Source of the DNA: Hydromicrobium sp964415365
GTDB taxonomy: Bacteria; Actinomycetota; Humimicrobiia; Humimicrobiales; Humimicrobiaceae
Reading direction: 5' to 3'
NCBI GenBank assembly: GCA_964415365.1
Contig: CAYPYW010000046.1
Location: forward strand, 1-12,696
DNA: 12,696 nt
Below, piece by piece: positions 5,831 to 12,696 of this stretch (its first letter is position 1; each line of letters starts with the position of its first letter). Below the pieces are notes generated by a model, which was given only the letters and a program-made list of their open reading frames with translations, ran no database searches and was not told the origin of the DNA. A program made the translations under genes and the position numbers.

Positions 5831-8800
5831 ATGCACAAGAGAGTTCTTGTTATAGGTGGTGGTATAGCTGGGATTCAAGCTGCTTTGGATTTAGCTGAGA
5901 TGAATATTGAGGTGTATCTGATAGAAAAGGGTCCGAGTATCGGCGGCAGAATGACTCAGTTGGATAAAACTTTCCCCACAAACGATTGTGCTATGTGTAT
6001 TCTTTCTCCAAAGTTAGTAGAAGCAGGAGCACATCCCTATATTAATATCATTACTAACGCTGAGCTGGAAAGTTTAACCGGCGAGGCCCCCAATTTCCAG
6101 GCGACCATAATCAAGAAGCCCCGTTATGTCAACGAAGAAAAATGTACAGGCTGTGGCGTATGTATGACCAAATGTCCGGTTAAAATACCTGATGAATATA
6201 ATAAAGGTTTAAGTAAAACCAAGTGCATACATATTTCTTTTCCTCAAGCTGTTCCTGCTATACCGATAATAGACAAGGAAAACTGTCTTTATTTTAAAAA
6301 AGGCAGGTGCAGGGTTTGCGAAAAATTCTGCGAGATGAAGGCAATTGATTTTAATCAGAGTGAAGAGATTATAAAAATCGATGTGGGGAGTGTTATCCTG
6401 GCTCTGGGTTCTGAAGAGTTTGATGCTACACTCAAGGATGAATATGGTTACAAAACTTTTCCCAACGTAATGACTTCAATTGAGTTTGAGAGAATTTTAA
6501 GTGCTTCCGGTCCTACCCAGGGACATGTCTTAAGACCTTCTGATGGTAAAGAACCAAAAAGTATCGCCTTTATTCAGTGCGTTGGTTCCAGGGATATGCA
6601 GTTAGGTAATGAATACTGCTCTGCTGTATGCTGTATGCAGGCAACCAAAGATGTGATACTTGTTCGGGAGCATATTTCTGAAGTCAAGACTTCCATATTT
6701 TATATGGATATACGGGCTTATGGTAAAGATTTTGACAAGTTTGTAGACAGAGCGAAAAATGATTATAAGGCGCATTTTATTCATGCCCGTATTTCTTCGG
6801 TGGAGGTTAATCCAGGTACCGAGGATTTGGTCATTCAGTATGCCACCGATGGAGGCAAAATAAAAAGAGAAGAATTTGAATTAGTGGTTCTTTCGGTTGG
6901 CCTGTTATCTACGGGTAAAATCAAGCAAACAGCTAAGAAATTGAATATCGAGTTAAATGAATGTGGGTTTTCGAAAGCATCTTCATTTAGACCGATTTCT
7001 ACTTCCAGAGAGGGTATATTTGTAGCGGGAACTTTTTCCGGGCCAAAAGATATACCGGAAACAGTAATGGAAGCTTCTGGAAGCGTATCTGGTGCTTCTT
7101 CTTTGCTGGTGGAGTTTCCAGTTAAAGAAATAAAGGAGGAACTGCCTCAGGAGATAAATATTGAGGGGCAGCCACCACGGATAGGTGTTTTTGTTTGTCG
7201 GTGTGGAATCAACATTGCTGCTACTGTTGATGTAGCTGAAGCTGTTAAGTATGCTTCAACTTTAGGCGGAGTGGTTCATTCTCAGGAATTTATGTTTGCT
7301 TGTTCACAGGATTCACAAAGATTAATTAATGAAAAGATAAAAGAAAAAAATCTGAATAGGGTAGTGGTTGCCGCCTGCACGCCGAGGACCCATGAATCTC
7401 TGTTTCAGAAGACTCTTCAAACTTCAGGATTGAATCCCTACCTTTTTGAGTTTGCCAATATTCGTGAGCAGTGTTCCTGGGTGCATCAAAATGAAAAGGA
7501 TTTAGCTACCAAAAAAGCTTGCGATCTAATACGTATGGCAGTTTCCAGGGTAAGATTATTAACCCCCCTTTCAAAGGCGACTCTTACGATTAATAAAAAA
7601 GCCCTGGTTATCGGAGGTGGAGTAGCCGGTATGGTTGCCAGTCTTGAACTTGCCAATCAGGGATTTGGAGTTTTTCTTGTGGAAAAAGAAGCTGAGCTGG
7701 GAGGAAATTTTCGTCATATTCACTATACTTTAAATGGCGAGAAAACCCGGGCTTTTCTTGATTTACTTATAGAGAGAGTAAAGTCTAATAAAATGATAAA
7801 TCTCTACACAAAGAGTGAAATTAAAGAAGTAAATGGTTATGTGGGTAACTTTAAGACATTATTGACTACCGGAAATGGGAAAGAGGAAGAAATTGAGCAT
7901 GGCGTTGTTATTGTGGCTACCGGAGCCGAGGAATATAAACCCACTGAGTACCTTTATGGCCAGGATGATAGGGTTGTTACCCAGAGACAGCTGGAGGAAT
8001 ATCTGGCAGCAAATGCTGAGCAATTGGAAAACGGTGCAGGTAAGCAGCCAAAGAGAGCTGACTCTCAATTACAGGATATTGACTTAAAAGGATTGAAGAC
8101 TGTGGTTATGATCCAGTGTGTGGGTTCGCGTGATGAAGAGAGGCCATACTGCAGTCGAATATGCTGCTCTCAGGCCATAAAGAATGCCTTAAGATTAAGG
8201 GAAATCAATCCTAAGTTAAATATTTATGTTCTTTATAGAGATATAAGAAGTTACGGAATAAAAGAACTCCATTATAAGAAGGCCAGGGAAGAGGGAGTGA
8301 TTTTTATTCGTTACGAAGAAGAATCTAAGCCGGATGTAAGAAATGATAATGGTAAACTCAATGTAAAGGTAAAAGACTTAAGTCTGAACCGGGATCTTCT
8401 TATAGGAGCAGATCTTTTAGTACTCAGCCCGGGGATCATTGCCAATAAAGGAAATAAGAATTTGTCCCAGATGCTTAAAGTACCGTTAAATGCTGAGGGT
8501 TTTTTCCTGGAAGCACATGTTAAGTTGCGTCCGGTAGATTTTGCCACTGATGGGATTTTTGTATGCGGACTGGCGCATTATCCTAAGGATGTATCCGAAG
8601 CAATTACGCAGGCTAAAGCTTCTGCTGCCCGGGCGATGACTATCCTGACCAAAGAATATCTAAAAGCCGAGGGTAAAGTTTCCGAAATACGCAAAGATAG
8701 ATGTTCTGGCTGTGGATTGTGCGTTGAAATTTGTCCTTATAAAGCAATAGAACTTGATGAAAAGGATAAAGTTGCCGTGATAAACGAGGCGTTATGCAAA

Positions 8801-8896
8801 GGTTGTGGCGCCTGCGTTTCTTCTTGCCGGGCAAGTGCTATAGATTTAAAGGGATTTAAAGATGAACAAATTCTGGCGGCGCTGGAGGTTATTTAG
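5831..8896 (+). CDS. hdrA: Large two-module HdrA-like flavoprotein (CoB-CoM heterodisulfide reductase subunit A family)
   Basis: A 1021-residue soluble flavin/iron-sulfur protein, the expected electron-bifurcating or confurcating core of the complex. Module 1 (1 to about 440) has the FAD loop VIGGGIAG (7-14), the HdrA signature GGRMTQLDKTFPTNDCAMC (39-56) and an inserted ferredoxin. The insert carries C105-x2-C108-x2-C111-x3-C115-P and C152-x7-C160-x2-C163-x3-C167, and QCVGSRD is at 249-255. Module 2 (about 449-945) begins with the HdrA N-terminal-type segment RIGVFVCRCGINI and AACTPRTHESLFQ (about 515-526). It has a second FAD loop VIGGGVAG (593-600) and QCVGSRD again at 762-768, but neither the TNDC signature nor a ferredoxin insert. 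The C terminus carries two 4Fe-4S motifs (C958/961/964/968 and C989/992/995/999). Such double-flavin HdrA proteins of about 1000 residues are known in bacteria, for example BamE of benzoyl-CoA reductase. AAAGGA lies 6 nt before the ATG, and the mvhD-like gene follows after 3 bp. Confidence 0.93.
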   Translation: MHKRVLVIGGGIAGIQAALDLAEMNIEVYLIEKGPSIGGRMTQLDKTFPTNDCAMCILSPKLVEAGAHPYINIITNAELESLTGEAPNFQATIIKKPRYVNEEKCTGCGVCMTKCPVKIPDEYNKGLSKTKCIHISFPQAVPAIPIIDKENCLYFKKGRCRVCEKFCEMKAIDFNQSEEIIKIDVGSVILALGSEEFDATLKDEYGYKTFPNVMTSIEFERILSASGPTQGHVLRPSDGKEPKSIAFIQCVGSRDMQLGNEYCSAVCCMQATKDVILVREHISEVKTSIFYMDIRAYGKDFDKFVDRAKNDYKAHFIHARISSVEVNPGTEDLVIQYATDGGKIKREEFELVVLSVGLLSTGKIKQTAKKLNIELNECGFSKASSFRPISTSREGIFVAGTFSGPKDIPETVMEASGSVSGASSLLVEFPVKEIKEELPQEINIEGQPPRIGVFVCRCGINIAATVDVAEAVKYASTLGGVVHSQEFMFACSQDSQRLINEKIKEKNLNRVVVAACTPRTHESLFQKTLQTSGLNPYLFEFANIREQCSWVHQNEKDLATKKACDLIRMAVSRVRLLTPLSKATLTINKKALVIGGGVAGMVASLELANQGFGVFLVEKEAELGGNFRHIHYTLNGEKTRAFLDLLIERVKSNKMINLYTKSEIKEVNGYVGNFKTLLTTGNGKEEEIEHGVVIVATGAEEYKPTEYLYGQDDRVVTQRQLEEYLAANAEQLENGAGKQPKRADSQLQDIDLKGLKTVVMIQCVGSRDEERPYCSRICCSQAIKNALRLREINPKLNIYVLYRDIRSYGIKELHYKKAREEGVIFIRYEEESKPDVRNDNGKLNVKVKDLSLNRDLLIGADLLVLSPGIIANKGNKNLSQMLKVPLNAEGFFLEAHVKLRPVDFATDGIFVCGLAHYPKDVSEAITQAKASAARAMTILTKEYLKAEGKVSEIRKDRCSGCGLCVEICPYKAIELDEKDKVAVINEALCKGCGACVSSCRASAIDLKGFKDEQILAALEVI

Positions 8897-8899
8897 AAA

Positions 8900-9328
8900 A
8901 TGGAAGATAAAAAAAACTGGGAACCTAAAATAGTTGCTTTTCTCTGTAACTGGTGCTCGTATGCCGGCGCAGATTTAGCCGGAGTCTCGCGGACCCAATA
9001 TCCGCCTAATATTCGGGTTATTCGTGTGCCGTGTTCCGGGAGGGTAAATCCTTTTTATATCATAAAAGCGTTACAGAACGGTGTTGACGGAGTTTTAGTT
9101 TCCGGTTGTCATCCCGGAGATTGTCATTATATTAGTGGAAATTTGATTGCCAGGAGAAAATTTGCGTTACTGAAAAGCTTCCTGGAATATATTGGAATTG
9201 AACCGGCCAGAGTGCAGTTTTCATGGGTATCTGCGGCGGAAGGTGGCCGCTTTGCCCAGATTATAGAAAAAGTTAGCGGGGAAGTAAGAAAATTAGGTCC
9301 TATTAAAAAAATGGTGAAAGAATTTTAA
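8900..9328 (+). CDS. mvhD: MvhD/FlxD-type [2Fe-2S] electron-transfer protein (hydrogenase iron-sulfur subunit)
   Basis: A 142-residue cytoplasmic protein of the MvhD family (annotated as F420-non-reducing hydrogenase delta subunit, or FlxD in Flx-Hdr complexes). It docks on HdrA and feeds electrons to its flavin. The family cysteines are all present: C16 and C19 in FLCNWCSY, C45 in VPCSGR, and C70 and C75 in SGCHPGDCH; these ligate a [2Fe-2S] cluster in MvhD. Length is normal for the family. The gene starts 3 bp after the hdrA stop, with GGAGG at 8884-8888 inside the end of hdrA, so the two are tightly coupled. Despite the family name, nothing here implies that F420 is used. In this context its electron source is probably FlxA-FlxB-FlxC rather than a hydrogenase. 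Confidence 0.94.
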   Translation: MEDKKNWEPKIVAFLCNWCSYAGADLAGVSRTQYPPNIRVIRVPCSGRVNPFYIIKALQNGVDGVLVSGCHPGDCHYISGNLIARRKFALLKSFLEYIGIEPARVQFSWVSAAEGGRFAQIIEKVSGEVRKLGPIKKMVKEF

Positions 9329-9365
9329 TATAAAATTTTATATTTGCTGTTTTCAGAACTGAAAA
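9327..9365. repeat. Two adjacent AT-rich inverted repeats in the mvhD-flxC gap
   Basis: AATATAAAATTTTATATT (9327-9344) is a perfect 18-bp palindrome overlapping the mvhD stop codon. Six bases later TTTTCAG-AA-CTGAAAA (9350-9365) has perfect 7-bp arms. The surrounding 78-bp gap (9329-9406) is the longest one inside the operon and holds no gene and no clear promoter. Without a GC-rich stem or a T-run, neither repeat resembles an intrinsic terminator. Confidence 0.4.
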
Positions 9366-9406
9366 AATGTACCCGGATAAATTAATAATATAAGCGAATA
9401 AGTGAA

Positions 9407-10402
9407 ATGATTGAAAAAGTAAAGGAAATAGTAAAAAAGCTGTTCAAAGAAGATAAAATAGATATTTTTATCGGCTATAGTAAGGGAACTTTACCTTTGA
9501 AGGCAGCACCTTGTTTTATTACTAAACCTGATGATGTAGAGAAGTTGGTCTGGAACTGCTATTGTTCTAATAATTTAGCTGTGTATCTTCCCAGGTTCTT
9601 TCTTTCTCAGCCGCAGAAGAAGGACATAAAATTACCAAGAATAGGTATCCTGGCCAAAGGTTGTGACGGCCGTTCAATAGTAGGTCTTGTCAAGGAACAT
9701 CAAATACCAAGAGAAAATCTCTATATAATTGGAATTCACTGTGATGGAATGATAGACATAGGAAAGATACAAAATTCCGGAGGTAAAATGCAAGGAATCG
9801 AAGTAGTTGCTGCTGAGGAGAAGGGTGGTAAGGTACTGATTGAAGATGAGGATAAAAAAAAGATAGAACTTAAAAAAGAAGAGTTGCTTGCCGAAGTGTG
9901 CAGGAGTTGTCAGTATACAGCTCCGGTAATTTATGATGTTTTAATCGGAGAAGAAAAAGAAAAAACTAAAGAACAACAACAGCGAGCAGCATTTATTAAA
10001 GAATTCGAAAAGAAACCTCTTGAAGAAAGGTGGAAATATTTTCAGGAACAGATTTCAAAATGTATAAGATGCTATGCATGTCGTCAGGCATGTCCCAATT
10101 GTTATTGTAAGGAGTGTTTTGCCGATCAATCAAAACCAAAATGGATAGGAGAAACCGATAATATTTCGGATATTATGTTTTTTCAGATTGGCCGGATATT
10201 GCATCAGGCGGGACGTTGTGTTGATTGTGGAGCGTGCGTTAGAGCCTGTCCGATGGGAGTTGATCTAAGGATTTTTACCTATAAATTGATAGAGGATGTA
10301 AAAGAATTTTTTGGATATGAGGTGGGTATTTCATTGAAAGAGGCACCACCGCTGGCAACTTTTAAACAGGATGACAAACAGGAATTTATTACAGAACCTT
10401 AA
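9407..10402 (+). CDS. flxC: FlxC-like protein: FrhB/FdhB-type domain with two 4Fe-4S clusters
   Basis: A 331-residue cytoplasmic iron-sulfur protein. The N-terminal half resembles the FrhB/FdhB (coenzyme F420 hydrogenase/dehydrogenase beta) C-terminal domain: ILAKGCDGRS (about 81-90), IGIHCDGMID (108-117) and CRSC (165-168). The C-terminal half carries C219-x2-C222-x2-C225-x3-C229-P followed by NCYCKEC (231-237), and C271-x2-C274-x2-C277-x3-C281-P. The stretch between the halves (about 180-215) is highly charged and probably a helical linker. In Flx-Hdr complexes it relays electrons between FlxA/FlxB and MvhD/HdrA; that role is taken from family context. It begins 78 bp after mvhD, and no convincing Shine-Dalgarno site precedes the ATG. 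F420 use should not be inferred from the FrhB resemblance. It might also be named as an FdhB-like formate dehydrogenase beta subunit, which the surrounding genes make less likely. Confidence 0.85.
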   Translation: MIEKVKEIVKKLFKEDKIDIFIGYSKGTLPLKAAPCFITKPDDVEKLVWNCYCSNNLAVYLPRFFLSQPQKKDIKLPRIGILAKGCDGRSIVGLVKEHQIPRENLYIIGIHCDGMIDIGKIQNSGGKMQGIEVVAAEEKGGKVLIEDEDKKKIELKKEELLAEVCRSCQYTAPVIYDVLIGEEKEKTKEQQQRAAFIKEFEKKPLEERWKYFQEQISKCIRCYACRQACPNCYCKECFADQSKPKWIGETDNISDIMFFQIGRILHQAGRCVDCGACVRACPMGVDLRIFTYKLIEDVKEFFGYEVGISLKEAPPLATFKQDDKQEFITEP

Positions 10403-10414
10403 ATTAAGTAAAAA

Positions 10415-11530
10415 ATGGAAAGTCCAAGATTAAAAATTATTAAAAAGAAAGATGTACTAAAATTTTTGGATAGCGTGAATAAAGAGTATGATATCTTCGT
10501 GCCTGTAGAGAAAGATGGTGACATACGTTTCTCTAAATTCAGTTCCGGTCAGGACATCCCCTGGAATTATCGTAATACAAAAATCCCACCTAAAGAAATA
10601 TTCTTTCCTAAAACAGAAACCTTATTTTCTTTTGAAGCGGGAGCTGCAGCTATGTCAGACGGAAGTAAGATTTTTGAACCTGTGAAAGAATCCAGGGACT
10701 CTGCTCATAAAAATAAAGATTATTTGATTTTTGGAATCCGCCCATGTGATGCTAAGACGTATTCTCTGTTGGATAAACTCTTTGGAGGAGATGATTTTCA
10801 GGATCCTTATTACCTGGAGAAGAGAAAACGGGCAATTGTTATATCTCTGGCATGCAATAAACCACAGCTTACTTGTTTTTGTACTTCATTGAATGGGAAA
10901 CCTGATAATGAAGAAGGAGCTGATATTATTTTATTTGATCTTGGCGATGACATTCTTGTAAAAACAATTACTAAAAAAGGCGAGAAATTTGTTGAAAGTT
11001 TTGATGGTTGGTTTAAAGAAGCTAAAAAGACCGATATAGAAGAGAAAAATAAACTCATGGATTTGAGTTTGAAAAAAATTAGTACAGAAGTCAACCTGCA
11101 GAATATAAAAGAAAAATTAGATAAGGCTTTTGATATTTCTTTATGGGATGAAATTCATCAAAAATGTCTTGGCTGCGGTATTTGCACTTATTTTTGTCCC
11201 ACCTGCTACTGTTTTAATATTACTGATGAAATAGATCATATAGCAGGAGGTGTGGAACCGTCAAGAGGTAAGAGAATACGTTGCTGGGATTCCTGTATGT
11301 TCCCTTTATTCACCTCACACGCCTCCGGACATAACCCACGCCCTACCTATAAAGAAAGAATGAGGCAGAGGATTATGCACAAGTTCAATTATTGTCCGGA
11401 AAATTTTGAAGAAATATTCTGTGTAGGCTGCGGTCGTTGTGTTAGAAATTGTCCGGTAAATCTTGATTTAGTGGAAATACTGACATCACTTATGGCGTTT
11501 AAATTATTAAGTACAGAAAAGAAGATTTGA
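10415..11530 (+). CDS. flxB: FlxB-like (HydB/AsrA family) 4Fe-4S dicluster electron-transfer subunit
   Basis: A 371-residue cytoplasmic protein of the sulfhydrogenase beta family, expected to link the FAD/NAD subunit FlxA to the other iron-sulfur subunits. Motifs in order: FGIRPCDAKTY (about 106-116), CFC (154-156), C251-x2-C254-x2-C257-x3-C261-P followed by TCYC, WDSCMF (291-296), and C336-x2-C339-x2-C342-x3-C346-P. It is about 30 residues longer than its minus-strand paralogue (459-1484), partly because of an insertion around 74-100. It starts 12 bp after flxC without a visible Shine-Dalgarno sequence, so translation may depend on coupling to flxC. Family and operon role are secure; the name FlxB rests on the adjacent flxA, flxC, mvhD and hdrA genes. 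Confidence 0.88.
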   Translation: MESPRLKIIKKKDVLKFLDSVNKEYDIFVPVEKDGDIRFSKFSSGQDIPWNYRNTKIPPKEIFFPKTETLFSFEAGAAAMSDGSKIFEPVKESRDSAHKNKDYLIFGIRPCDAKTYSLLDKLFGGDDFQDPYYLEKRKRAIVISLACNKPQLTCFCTSLNGKPDNEEGADIILFDLGDDILVKTITKKGEKFVESFDGWFKEAKKTDIEEKNKLMDLSLKKISTEVNLQNIKEKLDKAFDISLWDEIHQKCLGCGICTYFCPTCYCFNITDEIDHIAGGVEPSRGKRIRCWDSCMFPLFTSHASGHNPRPTYKERMRQRIMHKFNYCPENFEEIFCVGCGRCVRNCPVNLDLVEILTSLMAFKLLSTEKKI

Positions 11531-11546
11531 GGAGTTATATTCTAGA

Positions 11547-12401
11547 ATGAAGGTTATGAGTAATCCATATGTACCTGTACCAGTAACCATAAAAAATATT
11601 ACTATTGAAAATGAAGCCAGGGATATTAAAACATTTGACCTGGTATTTAATGTTAAAGAAGACGCTGAAAAGTTTAAATATACCTGCGGGCAGTTTGCAG
11701 AAGTATCTGTACTGGGAATCGGCGAGGCACCCATAGGGATTGCTTCATCACCCATGGATGAAGAGTCGGTGCAGTTCACTGTTAAGAAATATACTACAGG
11801 TAAAGTTACAAGTTATTTGCATAATCTTTGCCCGGGAGATGTAATTGGCATAAGAGGTCCTTATGGAAATGGATTCCCTATGAAAGATTTTGAAGGGAAA
11901 AATCTAGTAATCATAGGTGGAGGGTTTGCTCTTACAACTTTAAGATCACTCACAAGATATGTACTTCATAAAAAAAACAGGGACCATTTTAAAGATATAA
12001 CTGTGCTCTATGGCGCGCGCAGTCCCGGAGAACTTATTTATAAATCAGAATTGAAACAGTGGGGAGAAAGAGATGACATAGATGTCCACCTCACAGTGGA
12101 CAGAGGAGATGAAAACTGGAAAGGTCATGTCGGATTGGTACCGAATGTGTTAAAGGAAGTGGCGCCGAGTTCTAAAAATAGCGTCGCTCTTATATGCGGC
12201 CCTCTTATAATGGTAAAGTTTACCATGCTGCCGATAATGGACCTGGGCTTTGAACAAGATAAGATTTTTTTCTCTCTGGAAATGCGTATGAAGTGCGGGA
12301 TTGGCAAGTGTGGAAGATGTAATATCGGATCTAAATATGTGTGTAAAGACGGGCCTGTATTTACTTATAAGGAATTACAGGGATTACCGAATGAGTATTA
12401 A
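11547..12401 (+). CDS. flxA: FlxA-like FAD/NAD(P)-binding, [2Fe-2S] oxidoreductase subunit
   Basis: A 284-residue cytoplasmic flavoprotein of the HydG/AsrB family, the expected NAD(H)-reactive entry or exit point of the complex. The FAD domain shows YTCGQF (45-50), PIGIASSP (62-69) and GIRGPYGNGFP (101-111). The C terminus has the family [2Fe-2S] motif C250-x4-C255-x2-C258 with C266 (MKCGIGKCGRC, YVCKDGPVF). The nucleotide-binding turn reads GGGFALTTLRSL (124-135), where the minus-strand paralogue has the canonical GGLGMAPLRSL, and TCGQ replaces its RPGQ. These changes may alter pyridine nucleotide or FAD binding. GAGGAG at 11529-11534 lies 12 nt before the ATG; a second ATG at 11556 is possible but has a worse site. 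The gene follows flxB by 16 bp and precedes the second hdrA by 20 bp. Confidence 0.88.
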   Translation: MKVMSNPYVPVPVTIKNITIENEARDIKTFDLVFNVKEDAEKFKYTCGQFAEVSVLGIGEAPIGIASSPMDEESVQFTVKKYTTGKVTSYLHNLCPGDVIGIRGPYGNGFPMKDFEGKNLVIIGGGFALTTLRSLTRYVLHKKNRDHFKDITVLYGARSPGELIYKSELKQWGERDDIDVHLTVDRGDENWKGHVGLVPNVLKEVAPSSKNSVALICGPLIMVKFTMLPIMDLGFEQDKIFFSLEMRMKCGIGKCGRCNIGSKYVCKDGPVFTYKELQGLPNEY

Positions 12402-12421
12402 CATAAGGTACAGGATGCAGT

Positions 12422-12696
12422 ATGGAAAAGATAAAAAAACGGAAGGGAAATGTTAAGAATAATAAGATGGATATTGTAAATCAGGAAAAAGTCGGTGCGG
12501 CTATGGTTGTTGGTGGAGGAATTGGCGGCATGCAGGCCGCACTTGATCTTGCTGAGTCAGGGATAAAAGTATATCTGGTGGAAACAAAACCCTGTATTGG
12601 CGGAGTAATGTCCCAGTTGGATAAAACCTTCCCTACCAATGATTGTGCCATGTGTACCATGGCTCCCCGGTTGGTTGAGATTGGCCGTCACAAAGA
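12422..12696 (+). CDS. hdrA: Second HdrA-like flavoprotein, N-terminal part only (runs off window)
   Basis: Only 91 full codons are visible. After a Lys-rich, probably disordered leader (1-22) comes the FAD-binding loop VVGGGIGGMQAALDLA (about 29-44), the acidic strand end YLVE (51-54) and the HdrA signature GGVMSQLDKTFPTNDCAMC (about 60-78), followed by PRLVEIGRHK. These match module 1 of the hdrA at 5831-8896, so this is a paralogue in the same operon. AGGA at 12412-12415 is 6 nt before the ATG at 12422. The ATG at 12467 (codon 16) is an alternative that would remove the Lys-rich leader. Total length, and whether it has ferredoxin domains, cannot be seen. A QmoA-like protein or a full HdrA are both possible. 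Confidence 0.85.
   Translation, partial: MEKIKKRKGNVKNNKMDIVNQEKVGAAMVVGGGIGGMQAALDLAESGIKVYLVETKPCIGGVMSQLDKTFPTNDCAMCTMAPRLVEIGRHK

Noticed and set aside
7550..7760. Lack of the TNDC signature and ferredoxin insert in the second HdrA module as a deletion or frameshift
   Set aside because: The reading frame is intact and GGNFRHIHYTLNGE looks like a normal alternative sequence for a second HdrA module, so it is probably ancestral rather than damage.
9407..10402. Reading the FrhB/FdhB resemblance and the MvhD family name as evidence for coenzyme F420 or a methanogen
   Set aside because: These domains are widespread in bacterial Flx-Hdr complexes, and the surrounding kinases, ribosome binding sites and promoters are bacterial.
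1..12696. Insertion sequences, CRISPR arrays, tRNA or rRNA genes, integration sites
   Set aside because: Nothing resembling any of these was seen; the iterated similar segments are ferredoxin cysteine motifs inside genes.

Overview
The window comes from an AT-rich, strictly anaerobic bacterium (roughly 40% G+C or a little less, judged by eye). Histidine kinases, Shine-Dalgarno sites, sigma70-like promoters and a probable TTG start argue for Bacteria. The mass of [4Fe-4S] and flavin redox proteins argues for an anaerobe that uses electron bifurcation or confurcation, such as a fermenter, syntroph, acetogen or sulfate-reducer relative. I cannot name the lineage from this sequence.

The layout is two divergent operons separated by a regulatory region of about 320 bp (4949-5270). 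The leftward operon (4948 to 1, running off the left edge) encodes a membrane histidine kinase with a Cache-type sensor, a stand-alone receiver protein, a soluble receiver-histidine kinase hybrid, a HydB/AsrA/FlxB-type iron-sulfur subunit, and the first 154 codons of a HydG/AsrB/FlxA-type FAD/NAD-binding subunit. The last two overlap by ATGA. No protein in this operon has a recognisable DNA-binding output domain.

The rightward operon (5271 to 12696, running off the right edge) encodes an HdrC-like protein, a very large two-module HdrA, an MvhD-like [2Fe-2S] protein (FlxD), an FrhB/FdhB-like iron-sulfur protein (FlxC), a HydB-like protein (FlxB), a HydG-like flavoprotein (FlxA) and the start of a second HdrA-like protein. 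This is the known Flx-Hdr gene set (NADH dehydrogenase/heterodisulfide reductase-type complexes). In that set FlxA exchanges electrons with a pyridine nucleotide, FlxB, FlxC and MvhD relay them, and HdrA splits or merges electron pairs at flavin between a low-potential carrier (ferredoxin) and a second acceptor. HdrB, which holds the catalytic disulfide-reducing clusters, is not between hdrC and hdrA nor anywhere else visible.

The divergent region carries a good + strand sigma70-like promoter with a dyad just downstream, then three tandem 11-bp units, two of which are perfect extended -10 elements. The main points of interest are the Hdr-Flx operon with no HdrB in view, the sensory trio with no output domain beside redox genes, the paralogous HydB-HydG pairs on opposite strands, and an unusual nucleotide-binding motif in FlxA.
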